From the NCBI GenBank assembly GCA_033296885.1, contig MU863929.1, forward strand, positions 62,001 to 126,000: a DNA stretch of 64,000 bases. The letters are read 5' to 3'. The notes under the pieces were generated by a model. The model had not been told where the DNA came from. It saw only the letters and a program-made list of their open reading frames with translations, and made no database searches. Position numbers and translations under genes: made by a program. Positions 1-12,664 of the stretch are shown here, piece after piece. This stretch comes from Triangularia verruculosa. Its lineage: Eukaryota; Ascomycota; Sordariomycetes; Sordariales; Podosporaceae. How positions within the stretch are numbered: the stretch's first letter is position 1; the number at the start of each line of letters is the position of its first letter.

Positions 1-666
1 CATAAAAGGCTCGCCTAGCACTTTGACATCTCACAAAGCTGAATGTCTGAGAGACATGCTGGGAAGTTCTGAGGCATCATACGAACCTATGATATCTCTG
101 TATGACCTGTTGGAGAGTGCTGTGTGCCGGAGCACACAGAAATAGCTAGCTCTCTGCTTCTGAGCCATGCAGCCCATGTTTTATAGGCAATGACGGAATG
201 ACACTAGAGCAAGAGGAAGAAGGCACACCAATCATCCGTTGCTACTGCAAGTGTGCAGGTGTTGAAGTCCAGCAGAGAGGTCAAAGCTCGCTGTGAGGTG
301 AAGTCGGATGATGGGCTGACAGCTGGCCATCTGACATCTCATTGGCTCAGCGCGGCGAATGTCCCAAGTTAGGGAGAAGTTCGGCCTATCTCTGATTGGC
401 TGCCCAGCAATTTAGCCCCTGACAGGTCCCTTGCGTTCTGGCAGCCCTGCATCAACACGGTGGACCTGGCGTCCAGGAAACTGCCAGTCGCACTGGCGCG
501 AGCAGCTCACGTCGTCAACCCACCTTGACTTCTATCCGACGGGTCTCCTTCCTGGCCGGACTGGACGCAATTGCCAAAAAGACGACTCCTTGCGACCCCC
601 CGCTGCCGACAAGCAGCTGCACTGCCGGGAATAGGAACAGATCATGCAAGAAGTGACGTCTGAAAA
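1..666. promoter_or_regulatory. Upstream region and 5' leader of the PAG1/TAO3 gene
   Basis: I see no coding region here. Short open frames at 431-634 (+) and 515-898 (-) lack family features. The stretch probably holds the promoter and 5' untranslated leader of the large gene whose ATG is at 667. It is moderately GC-rich, and I recognise no TATA box. Confidence 0.4.
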
Positions 667-3600
667 ATGGGTGAGTTCCCCTTCCCCCACCATGGATAAG
701 CGACGGCCATCTTGTGCGGGCAAGGCGCGGGCAGGCGGGTGGCTTTCGGCCTCCGGGCCTTACTTCAACCGACCTCCTGCCGCCGCCGTCTCCGCCCGGT
801 TTCAAGGCCGCTCCACTTGGTCCGGTAGCCTTGTCCATCATGTTGCTGACTAGCACACACAGCTCCGTCTCAAACGACGTTGCCAGACCACGAGCCACTG
901 AAGTTCTCGCCTCGTGCCGTCACCAGGCTAGATGAGGAGGACGAAGACTGGCAGAAGACTATACGGCCCGCCGCCCTCGAACCAAGAAGCGGTGCGCATT
1001 CCCGGGAATCGTCTCTCGACAAGTTCCAACGCACCCACCCACATGGGCCGCCGTCTCGAAGTGCCCTAGGAGGCGTCATTGAGCGAGTTGTCGATCCCAG
1101 AGCTGCCTCGTACGGCCACCACCGGCAGACCTCGATTGTCCATGGCATAGGAATCCAGCACTCGAGGAATGGGAGCCTGGCCAGCCCTGTGTCGAGCCCT
1201 CTCAGTCCGCAGATGATTGCTGCCGCTGGCGGAGATATGCAAATGTTCTCGCGTATGGAGGGGGATAACGGGTCAGGTTCACGCCCTGCTACTGCTCTCT
1301 CAAATGCCACGACGTTATTGAACCCTGGGTCCGGCCATCCGGAAAGGACTTCATCGGCAACTGATATGACAGGTGCCCCAGGACCAGCCCGGGGAACTCT
1401 AGAAAGAATGCACAGTGGGAGTGGGCGGTCCCGGCGGGATCATTCTCATCAACACTCACATTCATCCCGCAGCTCAAAAGACGAGCTCAAGACAGTAGGC
1501 GAATACGCACTTCATGTGCTGTTCACCTCGTTTATCGCCCAAGCAGAGGAAAAGTTAAATGAGTGCATCACGGTCCCGTTCGAACCCGAGCCCAATGTCG
1601 AACAAATCTGCGGGCCAGGGGCGGACCCTGCCTTTGACCAGCTGATCCTAGCCCTTGGGCACATCTCCAAGCAGAAACCAAAACCATTAATCGATAGTAT
1701 GATGCTCTGGCGCAAGAGCAAGAGTGATGCCGCCAGTGAAGCCCGTGGACAACTACAGCAACAGGCCCGTCTTAACCCTGCCCCGCATCCTGGATTGCTA
1801 CAACGACGTAATACCGAACCTGTACAGCCGATGTCTGCAGGAGCTGGGACGGATGCTGGCGGGCAGATGGGCCTGGCAGCAAAACAGGAATTCGTCGCCC
1901 AGGCTGAGCGTCGATCCACCGTCTCGATCTACGTACTCTGCCGAGTTCTTCTCGAAGTCATGTCACAGAGCACATTGGCGTCAATCACACCAGAGATGGA
2001 GGAAAAACTGGAATCAATAATATTCGGCCAGCTTAAAATCTCGGAAACAGAGCAGTTGATGGTGTCGCCCCTCAAACTGGCCAACTGGAACCTGTTTGCT
2101 CAACTACTCGGCGTCATGAGCGAACTCAGCTTCACCTCCGTGACCGCTCGGTTCGTTGCTGACCTGGATCGCTCGCTGCAAGAGCTGGCGGCTAGAAACC
2201 CCCACGTTGAAAGCAGGCTGGAGCTTGTTTTGGGCGGCATGAAGCACTTACGTATCAAGACCTCTCCCGCAGCAGCATGGGATCAGTCTTGCGAATTTAT
2301 GGCATCCCTCGGGAAGCTCTTTGGTCGATCCAAGGGCGGCAAGGTCAAATCGGCTTTCTGCCAGGTTCTCGAAATGCTCGTGTTACCTATTGCTGCTGAA
2401 GCAAACAACAGTGACATTGCCCACCCAAAATGGGCCGAGGTTCTATCCACCATCTGCCCTCGTCTTGCTGAGATTATGGCCAAGCCACGGCACTGGATCT
2501 ACGCCTTTCCCCTCACAGCTACGATGCTCTGTACATCACCCCCGGAAACCTTTGTCAGCCAATGGAATCAACTGGTCTACCCATTACCACCAAAGCTCAA
2601 AGACCGAGAGACGAGGCCAATATGCATGCAAGTTGTTTCCAGACTTGTTTGGACCTACCTCTACCGGACAACGGAGAGCAACAACGGGCCTACAAAGAGG
2701 CTGGATGATGTGATGAGAACGGTGCTGCCAAACCCCAAGAGGCCATATAGCGCAACAGATACCGCTGTCATCGAGCCTTTGATCCAAATCATCAGATTTG
2801 TTGGATACAAGCACCCGGAGCACTGCTTCAAGACCATCATCTTTCCTTTGATCAGCGCTGACCTCTTCGAGAGAAAGGAAAAGGAACTCAGGATTGAGCA
2901 GCTGGATCCTGACCGGATGGTTGTAGGGATCCGGGCCTTTCTTACCGTGATGGCGGACTTGGAAAAAGGTGACAAGGGCAGGCCACCATTTCCACAGACA
3001 TACGCTCAAGCTCACTCTCATGAAGCGATACCTCCAACCTCACCCGTACTGCAGTCACCCGAAGGTGCCCCGACAGTTCCTCCTGCAGCGTTGTCTGCTG
3101 GACAGACATTATCCAAGCCGGTCATGGTTTCCTCCCTAACCAGGGAGGTCCGAGCGAACTACAATAAATTCTGCGAGATTCTCGGCAAAATCACCATTAT
3201 CTGCGATAATACGTTTGGTGGTCAAGCGGCACTGGACGAGAAGTTTGAGAAGTTCCACAGCCCAGGTCCGAAAACACCTATTACCGAGACCTTCAATTTC
3301 ACTCGCCGAGATGACCATTCAAATCCCCAAGACCAGAAGCAGGCATTTTACGAGCTTCTCCACGTGGCTGTGCAAGCCCTACCCAGATGCCTGTCACCAG
3401 ATATACCGTTCAACACGCTCATCAACCTCCTCTGCACTGGAACCGCCCACGTTCAGTCGAAGATTGCAGAGTCCTCGGCCCGATCTCTGAAGGCCATTGC
3501 TCGCCAATCTCATGCCCATCAGGTCACAATGGGCTTTGCGCGGTTCATCTTTAACTTTGATGACCGCTACTCCACCATGTCCGATGGTGGTATGCTTGGG

Positions 3601-6600
3601 CCAGGCCATATTGAGAAGACCCTTATGCTCTACATTGAGCTTCTTCATATCTGGATTGATGAAATCAAGCAAAAGACCAAGGATGCTTCGACTGAAAACG
3701 GCGAGCCTGCCGCTGATAAGCGAGGCATGAAGCTAGACTTGTCTGGTATTTGGGCAGAAGTTGACCAGGTTGAAGCGCACGGTTTGTTCTTCTTGTGCTC
3801 GCAATCGCGGCGCGTGCGGTACCATGCTGTCAATGTGTTGCGACTGATCAGGGAATTCGATGCGGCGCTGAGAAAGCCAGGCGGTCGTGATCAAGAGACA
3901 CCCAGACTTATCGACATTCTTGAAAACGACTCGAAGCAGGTCATGAACTTCAACGATGAGCAGCTGTCGGTAGCGGAACGCAGTCGCCAGCAGCGTGGCA
4001 TGCAGGCCAACAGCCAAGGGGCCTTGATTGAGCTCTGCACCAGTGATATGTCGTATGACAGCACTCTATGGTTCAAGATCTTTCCCAATTTCATTCGCAT
4101 CGCCTACGATAAATGCGTTTTCACAATCACCCTAACTCGGGACCTCGTCTGCGAGCGCATCCTTCAGCTTTACAAGGTCATCACGGTACTCGCTGAGCCA
4201 TCAAGAGGGCCGCATTATACCGACTTCAACAGTGCTCGCCTCACAGCCAAGACACCGACGAGTCAGCAAGAAGGCGTTGTTGAGCAATGGAAGTTGTACC
4301 TTGTCTTTGCTTGCACAACCTTGGCGGATCCAGGCAGTGGCCCAAATGGGGCAAACAATGGCCAACATGGGAGGAAGGGGTCCACGGCTGCCGAAAAGAT
4401 CGGCTCAGCCCGCACACTCTTCAAATATCTCAATCCGTTACTCTCGGTCTCCTCAGCCTCGGTCCGGGAGGCGGTAGTGATAGCGATGGGCTCTATTAAC
4501 GTCCTCATCTATCGCACCCTCCTTGAGGAGTTGCAAGGGCACGTCAGTCGTTGTGGTGATGACGCTAGGCAACGGCTTCACCAGCGTACCAACAGCAGCC
4601 CGCGGCGGAACCGAAAGATGGATATCTTACGGACCGAAATCACCCATGTCTACAAGTTGACGTCGCACTTTCTGAAGAAGCCTGAGGTGTGTCAGGATGA
4701 ATGGATTCTCAACAATCTGGTCGGGTATGCAAAGGACCTGAAGATTTTCCTGATGGATGGTGAAGTTCAGATGGACTGGGAGTTCCAGAAGCTCAGACGT
4801 CACTATTGCGGGCTCATGGAAGAGCTTTTTGAGGGTATCAATCGGACCAGTGATCCCTCAAGTTGGATGACATTCGAAGCTCGAAAGTCAGCATTCGCTT
4901 TAATGGAGGATTGGTGTGGGTTCTCACCAAACCAGCCCCAAATTCGACAGAGGGAGGATAACATGAGGAAGTCCGTGATCGATCAAAAGGCTGTAGGTGA
5001 ACGTGGCACGGTCACCGCAGCTATGGAAATCGAGAAGAGGAACCTTCGAACAGCAGCTCTCAGTGCCATGGCATCCCTGTGCGGCGGGCCTATAAGCCTC
5101 ACTACCGATGGCAGCTCTTCTCGACAATTTGATGTTCGGCGAATGCTGGCCTGGATTGAGGCCATCTTCAACTCTGGCAGTGACCGTATGAACGTCATTG
5201 GCAGAAGAGCGCTCAAGAACTTGATTGTTCACAATCAAGAGTTTGTGTATCTCCTCGAGCACTGCATTTCACGATGCTATCTTGCTGAGGTTCCCAAGGT
5301 GCTCGAAAGTTACTTTACCGTGGTGACCGAGGTCATTCTGGAGCACCCTGAGAATCCCTGCCCGTTCTGGAAGCTGTTGGGCCTCTGCCTGTTCATGCTG
5401 GGTAACGACCAGAGCAAAGTCAGATCAAAAGCGGCACACCTTCTCAGAGCCTTGGAAGAACGCCAGCCACAGCCCAAGAGCTCCAAACTCCAGGATTTCG
5501 ATATTAGTATTTCGGATAAGACAAAGGCAGTGTACAAGCTCGCTCAATTTGAAATCTCAAAACGGCTGGCGAAGCGGCACACAGAGCTGGCATTCCACAT
5601 CTTTTCGGAATTCACCTTTTACTTCAAGGAACAACAAGGGTTCTCCCAGAGGAATATCGTGGCTGTCATCCTTCCTTGGGTACAGTCGGTCGAGCTCAAG
5701 GTTGATGCGAATGGCGGGCCCATTGCCCAGTCGTATGTGCTGTTGGCTAACCTGTTGGAGCTCACCATCAAGTCTAGTGCGGCTTTGCACAATGAAGTGC
5801 AGGCGCTCTGGCAGGCTTTAGCAACTGGGCCACATCCTGGGAACGTGAGGCTTATTCTTGACTTCATCATGTCTCTTTGTCTTGAGCGAAGAGAGCAGAA
5901 TTTTGTCGAGTACGCCAAGCAGATTGTTGTCTTTCTGGCCAGTACCAACAGCACGCCTGGAAATAAGGTGGTGGAGTTTCTGTTGCTGCAGATCAACCCG
6001 AAGGCAATGGTTCCGAATGAGAAGCGGGAGGCTGTTTCGCCTCCACCAGACAATATCGAGAAGCTGCCTTACTATGCTGATTTGGCTGTGGTCCTTCCTG
6101 TCGGCACTAAGCAGGCCGGCTTCTCACTTGGGCAGCTGTCTTTGATCTTGTTGGTGGATCTTATGGTTGCGCCTGTTAGTTTGGCTGCGGACAGCCTGCC
6201 TATTCTTCTGCAGGTGGTGACAGTCCTGTGGGATCACTACACACCTCTCGTCCAAGAGCAAGCTCGCGAAATGCTGGTGCATCTGATTCACGAGCTGGTT
6301 ATCTCCCAACTGGACGACGACACACCGGTGGAGACTAGGAAGTCTATTGAGGATTTGATCGATGCCATTCGCCGCCACGACAGGTCGGTGGTGTGGGGGT
6401 ATGAAGACAGCAATGGCAAGGTCAACGATCATGACAACAAAGTGCCCCCTAGCATGGAGTACCTGACCACGGAGGTTGTCAAGACTTTCGAGCTCACCTT
6501 TCCTGGTATCAAAGACCAATGGGGTCGGATGTCACTCACTTGGGCAACATCATGCCCGGTGAGACATCTTGCTTGCCGGTCTTTCCAGATCTTCAGATGT

Positions 6601-8634
6601 ATCCTGACATCACTCGACCAGCATATGCTGGGCGATATGCTCGTTCGTTTGTCCAATACGATTGCGGATGAGGATATGGAGATTCAGTCTTTCTCGATGG
6701 AGATCCTCACCACTCTCAAGACCCTTATCGTAAAGCTTGACGGAGAAAAGCTTCTGGCTCTGCCGCAGCTGTTCTGGACAACGTGTGCTTGTCTTGAATC
6801 GATCAATGAGTGCGAATTCCTGGAAGCAGTGGAGATCCTGAACGAGTTCCTGGACAAGCTCGACTTCTCGTCTGCCGACGTACGGAGGCTTCTTTACGAC
6901 GGACAGCCCTCCAAGTGGGATGGACCCTTTGAGGGCCTGCAGCCGCTTCTGTACAAAGGCTTGCGATCGTCGACTTGTTTGGATTTGACTTTGCGGACTT
7001 TGGAGAGGCTGGTTCAACTTCCGAGCGATGCCTTGATTGGAGACGATACTCGTCTCTTCTTCACAATCATTGCCAACTTGCCAAGGTTTCTGAACGTCAT
7101 TGATCAGAAAATCCTCGAGGACCAAGTGGTAAAGACGGCAACCTCGCTCATGACTGTTGCGTATGAGCGGGAGCTCAGGAGTATCGCGTTGGTCCTGGAC
7201 AAGTATCTGGCCAATATGTACTCGTCTGGGGAAGACTTCATCTCGCAGATGGTTGCGGCTCTGCAGGACTACTTCCTGCCACAGCTTGACTTCCATATGG
7301 TGGCGATGCTGATGGGCTTCTTGACCAATGCGACTGCCTGGGTGAAGATCAAGACCATGCGGATTCTTCGAGTTATTATCCCCGAGGTAGACATGCGGAA
7401 GCAAGAAATCGCCAGCCATGGGTCAGATATGATCTCGCCGTTGCTACGTTTGCTGCAAACGGAATATTGCATGGAAGCGCTTGAGGTCCTTGACAATATC
7501 ATGACCATGTCAGGTTCCAACATGGACAAGCAGCACCTTCGTATGAGCATGACCCGGCCGACTTCCAAGGCCGTCCGCAAAGAATACGAACGTACTCAGA
7601 GCTTATTCGGCATCCCAGAGACATCCGGCTGGGCGATTCCAATGCCGGCCAAGAAGACCGATTCCACTCGAGCCAACATTCACGCCGCATTTTACATGTG
7701 CCAGTCCGTCGAAGGCGTCACCGCAGAACCAACTCCAACCCAAGAAGTCGAATTCCACAATGACGAGTTCCCCTACGGCTACTTCTCCACCTTGGACAGA
7801 GCAGATACCATGATGTCCGACGACACCCGCGACAACCCTCCCTTGGGCGACCTAGTCTCCAAACTCGACAGCCTCGACGACTTCTTCGACGACCTCTCCA
7901 CCAGCCCACCATCCGACGGCCGCTCGTCCAGAACAGTAACCGAATTCTCACCCGACGCCTTCGAATCCGACGCCCAGCTCTACGACGAGCAAATCCTCCC
8001 CATTTTGCACCAAGCCTCCTCAAACACGAGCAACATGTCGTTCCAAAATGGCTTTGCCGACCGTCCCTCCTTCGCCTTGCCATCTAACGGCCTAGCTCCA
8101 GCCAACACCATGACCCCCGGAGCATTCTCCGTGACAATGACGGGCACCGGAGGCGGCCCCGGCCCAGCCAACATCACTCCTCCCAGCGCTATCCTCCGCC
8201 CAGGCCTCCACGCCCGGTCAATCACCTCCCCGTCCGCGCCATATCAACACCACCTAGAATTCGCCTCTGACGATGAACATGATAATCAACAAGAGTACAC
8301 AGATGATGTCTTCTCTGATGGGGACGACGAAAGGCCAAATACTGCTAATGGCGGTGGTGGAAGTAGTTCGTTTGTGCTAGAGAATATGATTAGGAAGGGG
8401 GGATTGAGGGGGAGGATGACGGGTATGGGCACGGGTGCTGGGGGAAGGGAGAGAATGGCTAGCATTAATAGTGTTAGTGTCTCTCCTAGGTCACAGCAGC
8501 AGCAACAGTCGAGGGCAGCTTCGGCGATGGGTGGGGAGAGTAATGGATTTGAGGGGGCACAGCAGCAGGGGTTGGTGTTGCAGCAGAGGCTGCAGATGGG
8601 GGGGCAGGGATTTGGGAATAGGGAGTTGTTGTAG
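667..8634 (+). CDS. PAG1: Cell morphogenesis protein PAG1/TAO3/Mor2 (Furry family)
   Basis: Giant scaffold of the NDR-kinase (RAM/MOR) pathway, which controls polarised growth and hyphal morphogenesis. The long frame starts at a TTG (880) with no ATG, so an upstream exon is needed. I infer exon 1 = 667-670 (ATG plus one G), intron 671-862 (donor GTGAGT, branch GCTGAC, acceptor CACAG) and exon 2 = 863-8634. This gives an N-terminus of MAPSQTTLPDHE and 2591 aa, a usual length for the family. An N-terminal disordered, His/Ser-rich stretch covers about residues 1-200. The Furry N-terminal helical-repeat region begins near residue 205 (KTVGEYALHVLF). Mid and C-terminal cell-morphogenesis domains follow to about residue 2330. 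The tail is disordered, with Asp-rich, Gly-rich and Gln-rich runs. The family call is very secure; the start exon is an inference from splice phase. Confidence 0.93.
671..862 (+). other. Start-codon-proximal intron of PAG1
   Basis: This 192-nt intron separates ATG+G from the rest of the gene. The donor is GTGAGT, the branch site TTGCTGAC lies just before the acceptor, and the acceptor is CACACAG. It is the only intron needed in the 7.8-kb coding sequence. Confidence 0.7.
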
Positions 8635-9168
8635 TTTGGGGGGTTAGGGTGGGCCGGGAATTGGGTGAGGGGGGGAACGGTGGAAGGGGGTGTGATTTGT
8701 ATGATGATGGCTATGTGTAATGGAAATAAGAGAGAATATGGGGAATGGAGGGTTGGGAATGAATAAACGGATGGGATGATGGGTTGGTAGGGGACGGGGA
8801 AGAGGGCGGGGGGGGGGGGGGGGGGGGGATATGGCTTTACATATGTAATGTAGCTGTTTATATCAATACTGAGTGACCTGATCTGTATACCAGGAGATGT
8901 TGGATGGGTTTTAGCGAAGGTTGAACAGTGGTATGAGGGTTGGCAGCCTTGCAGTTGTTGGAGGTCTGATTTCCAATTACGCGATTACCTGACGCACTTG
9001 AGCGGCACATGGCATTGACTAGCACTCGGAATTCCACCACGCCTTGCTGCCTTATGTTGTTCGCTTTTAGGCAGACATTCAGCCGCGGTGTTTTTTCCCA
9101 TTTTCACTCGGCCGACTTCACCTCTTGGAAAACCCATCGCCTAATCCTCAGCCATCAGCATCACGATC
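8635..9168. other. Spacer between PAG1 and the HET gene; G-rich 3' flank
   Basis: This holds the PAG1 3' untranslated region and the HET-gene promoter. The first 190 bases are strongly G-rich on the plus strand and end in a 21-G homopolymer. I see no gene. Confidence 0.5.
8808..8828 (+). repeat. Poly-G tract, 21 G
   Basis: An uninterrupted run of 21 G closes a G-rich stretch just downstream of PAG1. It is likely length-variable and is a place where an assembly may be inaccurate. Confidence 0.95.
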
Positions 9169-11281
9169 ATGTCGGATCCGGGCTCTGACTTGAAGGACCG
9201 GACCTTAGACTCGGCCCCATTACCGCTATATGATGGGCCGGTATGTCGCGTGTGCTGCGATCTAATCCCAAACGACCCAGCGTTGCAAGGGATACCAAAA
9301 CTGTCCTTGGGTGTCGCGCTCAGCGATGTATATCGGGCGGCAGAAACGTGCGGCAACTGCGCCCTTGTGCTAGAGGCGTTGAGATGCTTTGATGGACCTA
9401 GAGGAGACAAGCTCCGGATTGAGAGCGAGTTTGGGACTCCCATTCGTCTGAGCTATCCGTACAAGCTTCTCGATGAGACTCCGAGACATATCGTGGTTTT
9501 CTCCAGCCCTGGTCAGAACACATCTCCATAACCATTAAGCTGGCGTAAAACTCACACCTTCCGCTACAGTATCGGGCACTCTGACGGCGGGATGGATCGA
9601 ACCTGAGATCACTCCGCAGAAAGCGGCGCGAATTGCGCAGTCGTGGCTTCGCGAATGCCTCGACTCCCACAAAGAGTGTATGGCGGATTCATTTATTCCT
9701 ACTCGCGTTGTACATGTAGGTACGGCGAGTCGTCCGCCATGTCTGATCGAGACCACCGAAGACATGAAAACCGCCGATTACATTGCCTTGAGTTATTGTT
9801 GGGGGTCAGCAGAGACCCTTACGACAACGAAAGCAACATTACAGAACAGACTTCGCGGTATCAGACGGGAAGATATCCCCAAGACTCTCTACGAGGCGAT
9901 CGAATTTGTGCAACACTTAGGCCTGTCATATATTTGGATCGACGCGCTCTGTATCATTCAGGATGACGTTCTAGACTGGGAAAAGGAGGCAGCACAGATT
10001 AAAAAGATCTACGAGAGCGCCTTATTGACTCTTTCGGCTACATCTTCACCTGATGTCAGCGCTGGATGCTTCCTGGCTCGCACAGCGGAAGTTCATGAGC
10101 TGCACTCACCGAGACCGGGACATAGATATTATGCCCGCCGTTCCTGTGCCGGAACCCACGAAGCGCTTTTCTTAGATGACGACGGAATTATCAATAACAT
10201 ACCCAAATATCCGGCCATGATGAGGGGATGGGTATATCAAGAGCGGCTTTTGTCGCAACGAATCCTCTACTGCGCTTTTGATGAACTGATCTGGGAATGT
10301 CAAAAGTCAATCAGATGCGAGTGCAGCCTCAACAACATGGCCAATGGTGCCTATTTCAACCCAACCGTTGACTACAGACGTAAGGTAAAGCTTCTCTCCA
10401 ATCCAAATTACAACAGTCAGCACCATCACATAGACTGTCCGCTAGAAGTCAGCGAAATCTGGCTCAAGCTTGTGGAAAGCTACTCCAGGCGAGCCTTCTC
10501 GAGGTACAGCGATCGGCTGATGGCTCTTACTGGTATTGCCCAAACGTTTCAGTCTCTCGACATGGGGATTTACTATCTGGGTATATGGTCAGACAGAATT
10601 CACCTTCACTTAGCCTGGGCCCGAGACAACAGCCCTTGGTTCCGCGACGTAGACAAAGGTATCCGGATCTCTTCCTTCCCCTCGTGGTCTTGGTGTTCTA
10701 TCACCCAGCCTTGCCAAATCGAGTTCGCGAGTTCGGACAAGATTAGTACAAGGCTTGTACTGTTGGGCTACAAAGAGGAAGCGAAATCTCCCGATTCTCA
10801 TGGCATGGCTTCCCATGCCCGACTATCTCTCTCCGCTCCCTGCGTTGAGGGCAGGATCGTCACGGTGTTCACCACAGAAGATAATCCCAGCGGCCTCCTA
10901 GATGTGTTTGTGTTATACCGTGGAAAAGAATACTATGTCAAGACCGACGTTCCTCAGCGGCTAGTTCCGGAGACATCAATGCCGCCAGAAGAAAACTTGA
11001 AGCCCTCGGACCAAGTGCTTTGTTTGGAGCTGTATGCAAGCATCAAGACTGATACGGGCTACGGGCCTGTGAACCCTTACTGCCCATGGAATATTCCAAA
11101 CGATGAGGAGGATCATTACTATCAATTTCCATGGCTGGTCATCAAGTGGTCGCCATCTCATAATGCTTATCGCCGCGTGGGACTTATAGACTTTACCAAC
11201 AAGGAGTGGCTTGATCCAGAGACCCAGGCGCCCGGTGTGATGATGAGGCACGCAGTGATAAAGCAGGTAGATATTGTATAG
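9169..11281 (+). CDS. HET-domain (heterokaryon incompatibility) protein
   Basis: Two exons: 9169-9511 and 9570-11281, with intron 9512-9569 (donor GTCAGA, acceptor CTACAG). Joined in phase they give 684 aa. The HET domain (PF06985) spans about residues 185-330, with the hallmark blocks YIALSYCWG and YIWIDALCIIQDD, followed by the RGWVYQERLLSQRILYC block. Upstream, a Cys-containing N-terminal region (CRVCCDL, CGNCALV) and the WLRECLDSHKEC motif are typical of fungal HET proteins. Proteins of this family trigger cell death after fusion of incompatible hyphae, but most members, including this one, have no known partner. No NACHT or WD repeats are attached. The donor is weaker than GTAAGT, so the exact junction is slightly uncertain. 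The family call is strong and the specific role unknown. Confidence 0.9.
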
Positions 11282-12283
11282 GAAGAAAAGCAAGAATACA
11301 AGAGCGGAGATATGAGACATTGTTCTTTGATTCACCCTTTTACTTTGTCTATACCCATGTCCCCAACCTTCAGACAAGTGCAAATGGTAGACGCTCCTGT
11401 CTTTTCAACCTGATACCTAGATGCCCGCCATTACCCACTTGAAGATTCTGTAGAAGGATTCCCCCTCACTTACTCAACCTTCTACAACATCATGGGAACG
11501 GTCAACTTTCCCCAAAGCCTAATAAATTACATCCAGCAAAAGCCTCGCCTCATACTTACAACTCATCTATGCGTAAGAGCTACAGAAGCAATCCAACCCA
11601 CCCACCGTCATTCCAATCCCAATACTAACCAAAGCATAAACCTCCCAGAACCAAAATCCATCCATCAATAGGTATACAGCCACCACCCAACAAAAAAACC
11701 AACAAAACCCACGGCGTTCAACGATTCTCTACCTTCACCTGCTTCTTTGCTCCTCTTCCCTGGAAACTAGAACTATCACTATCACCAAAAGCGTCACACA
11801 ACACCGATTTACTCCATCATTAGACCACTCCACATTATTCAAGCAGCATGAAGCTATTTACATTAATGACTTCTGCTTTCAAACGGCCAGGTGAATTCCA
11901 CAGAACTTTACCAAAGTCAAGTTACTAACATACTCCGCGTCTCCTCAGTGCCAACTATCATGGCACTGGCACGCCGTGGACAAATTAATCGGTACTGCAA
12001 GCCAGGATCACACCTATAATATAGTTGAAAAGGCCTGCTTATCATTTTTGAAGGGCTTGTTACTATCTTTAACACCTTGAGAGTATCTTCTAAGGTGTTC
12101 TCGATATTTCTTTAGGCCTTTTAACTATCTTTGAAGGCCTTTTAGCTATCTTCTAAGGCCTTTTGATCATCTTTCAATGTTGCATTCCCACTTTGCAATG
12201 CCGGTTATCATGTCCAGGACGTGACTGGCTAGGCCCAAGGGCACAAACCCGTGTGATAACCTCACTTCCCACAACAAACAATC
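11282..12283. other. Spacer after HET gene, AT/AC-rich, carries minisatellite
   Basis: No gene is apparent. An A/C-rich stretch (about 11570-11720) is followed by AT-rich sequence and the degenerate 21-bp repeat array at 12024-12179. The 5S rRNA gene starts at the right edge. Confidence 0.5.
12024..12179 (+). repeat. Degenerate 21-bp minisatellite, about 7 units (locus 1)
   Basis: About seven diverged units read approximately TTTGAAGGCCTTTTAACTATC. The best copies lie between about 12105 and 12170. The same unit, in the same orientation, forms a larger array at 29877-30140. There is no open reading frame through the array. Confidence 0.75.
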
Positions 12284-12402
12284 ACATACGACCACATCCA
12301 GCTGAAAACTCGGGATCCCGTCCGCTCTCCCCTAGATAAGCAGCTGAGAGCCAAACTAGTACTCAGGTGGGTGACCACTGGGGAATCCTTGGTGTTGTAT
12401 GT
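12284..12402 (+). rRNA. 5S ribosomal RNA gene (dispersed copy)
   Basis: 119-nt 5S rRNA gene. The ends form helix I: ACATACGAC pairs with GTTGTATGT, with one G-U. The conserved loop GGATCCCGTCCGCTC is at about 12312-12326. The 3' control region GGTGGGTGACCAC and GGGAATCC is at about 12366-12388. A T7 run starting at 12402 is a good RNA polymerase III terminator. The gene stands alone between protein genes, as expected for Pezizomycotina such as Neurospora, where 5S genes are scattered rather than placed in the rDNA repeat. I see no disabling lesion, but compensatory pairing in all helices was not checked exhaustively. Confidence 0.92.
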
Positions 12403-12408
12403 TTTTTT
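12402..12408 (+). terminator. Pol III T-run terminator of the 5S gene
   Basis: Seven T residues directly follow the helix I 3' strand, as expected for RNA polymerase III termination. Confidence 0.8.
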
Positions 12409-12664
12409 CCACTTTTTAAACTCCACATTTGACTCCATCAGCAAAGTCTTGGCAAAGGCCGCCTTGGCGTTCAGGGGTAAATAGGGGTCGCGAGTCTGGG
12501 AAGCTGTCATCTCAACTCACTTCAAGTAGCCTACCACTGCAATCTCAACTTACGGTTCGGAGCTTTTATTATTTTATAGAACCTACTCCGTAGAAGGGCT
12601 ATATGGAACAGACGACTTGTGGCTGCATTTTACCAGCTTCTTCAGACTTTTTGCTAGTATCTGG

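Noticed and set aside
644..670. Alternative PAG1 start at ATG 644
   Set aside because: Joined to exon 2 at 863 it is out of frame; only the ATG at 667 gives the right phase.
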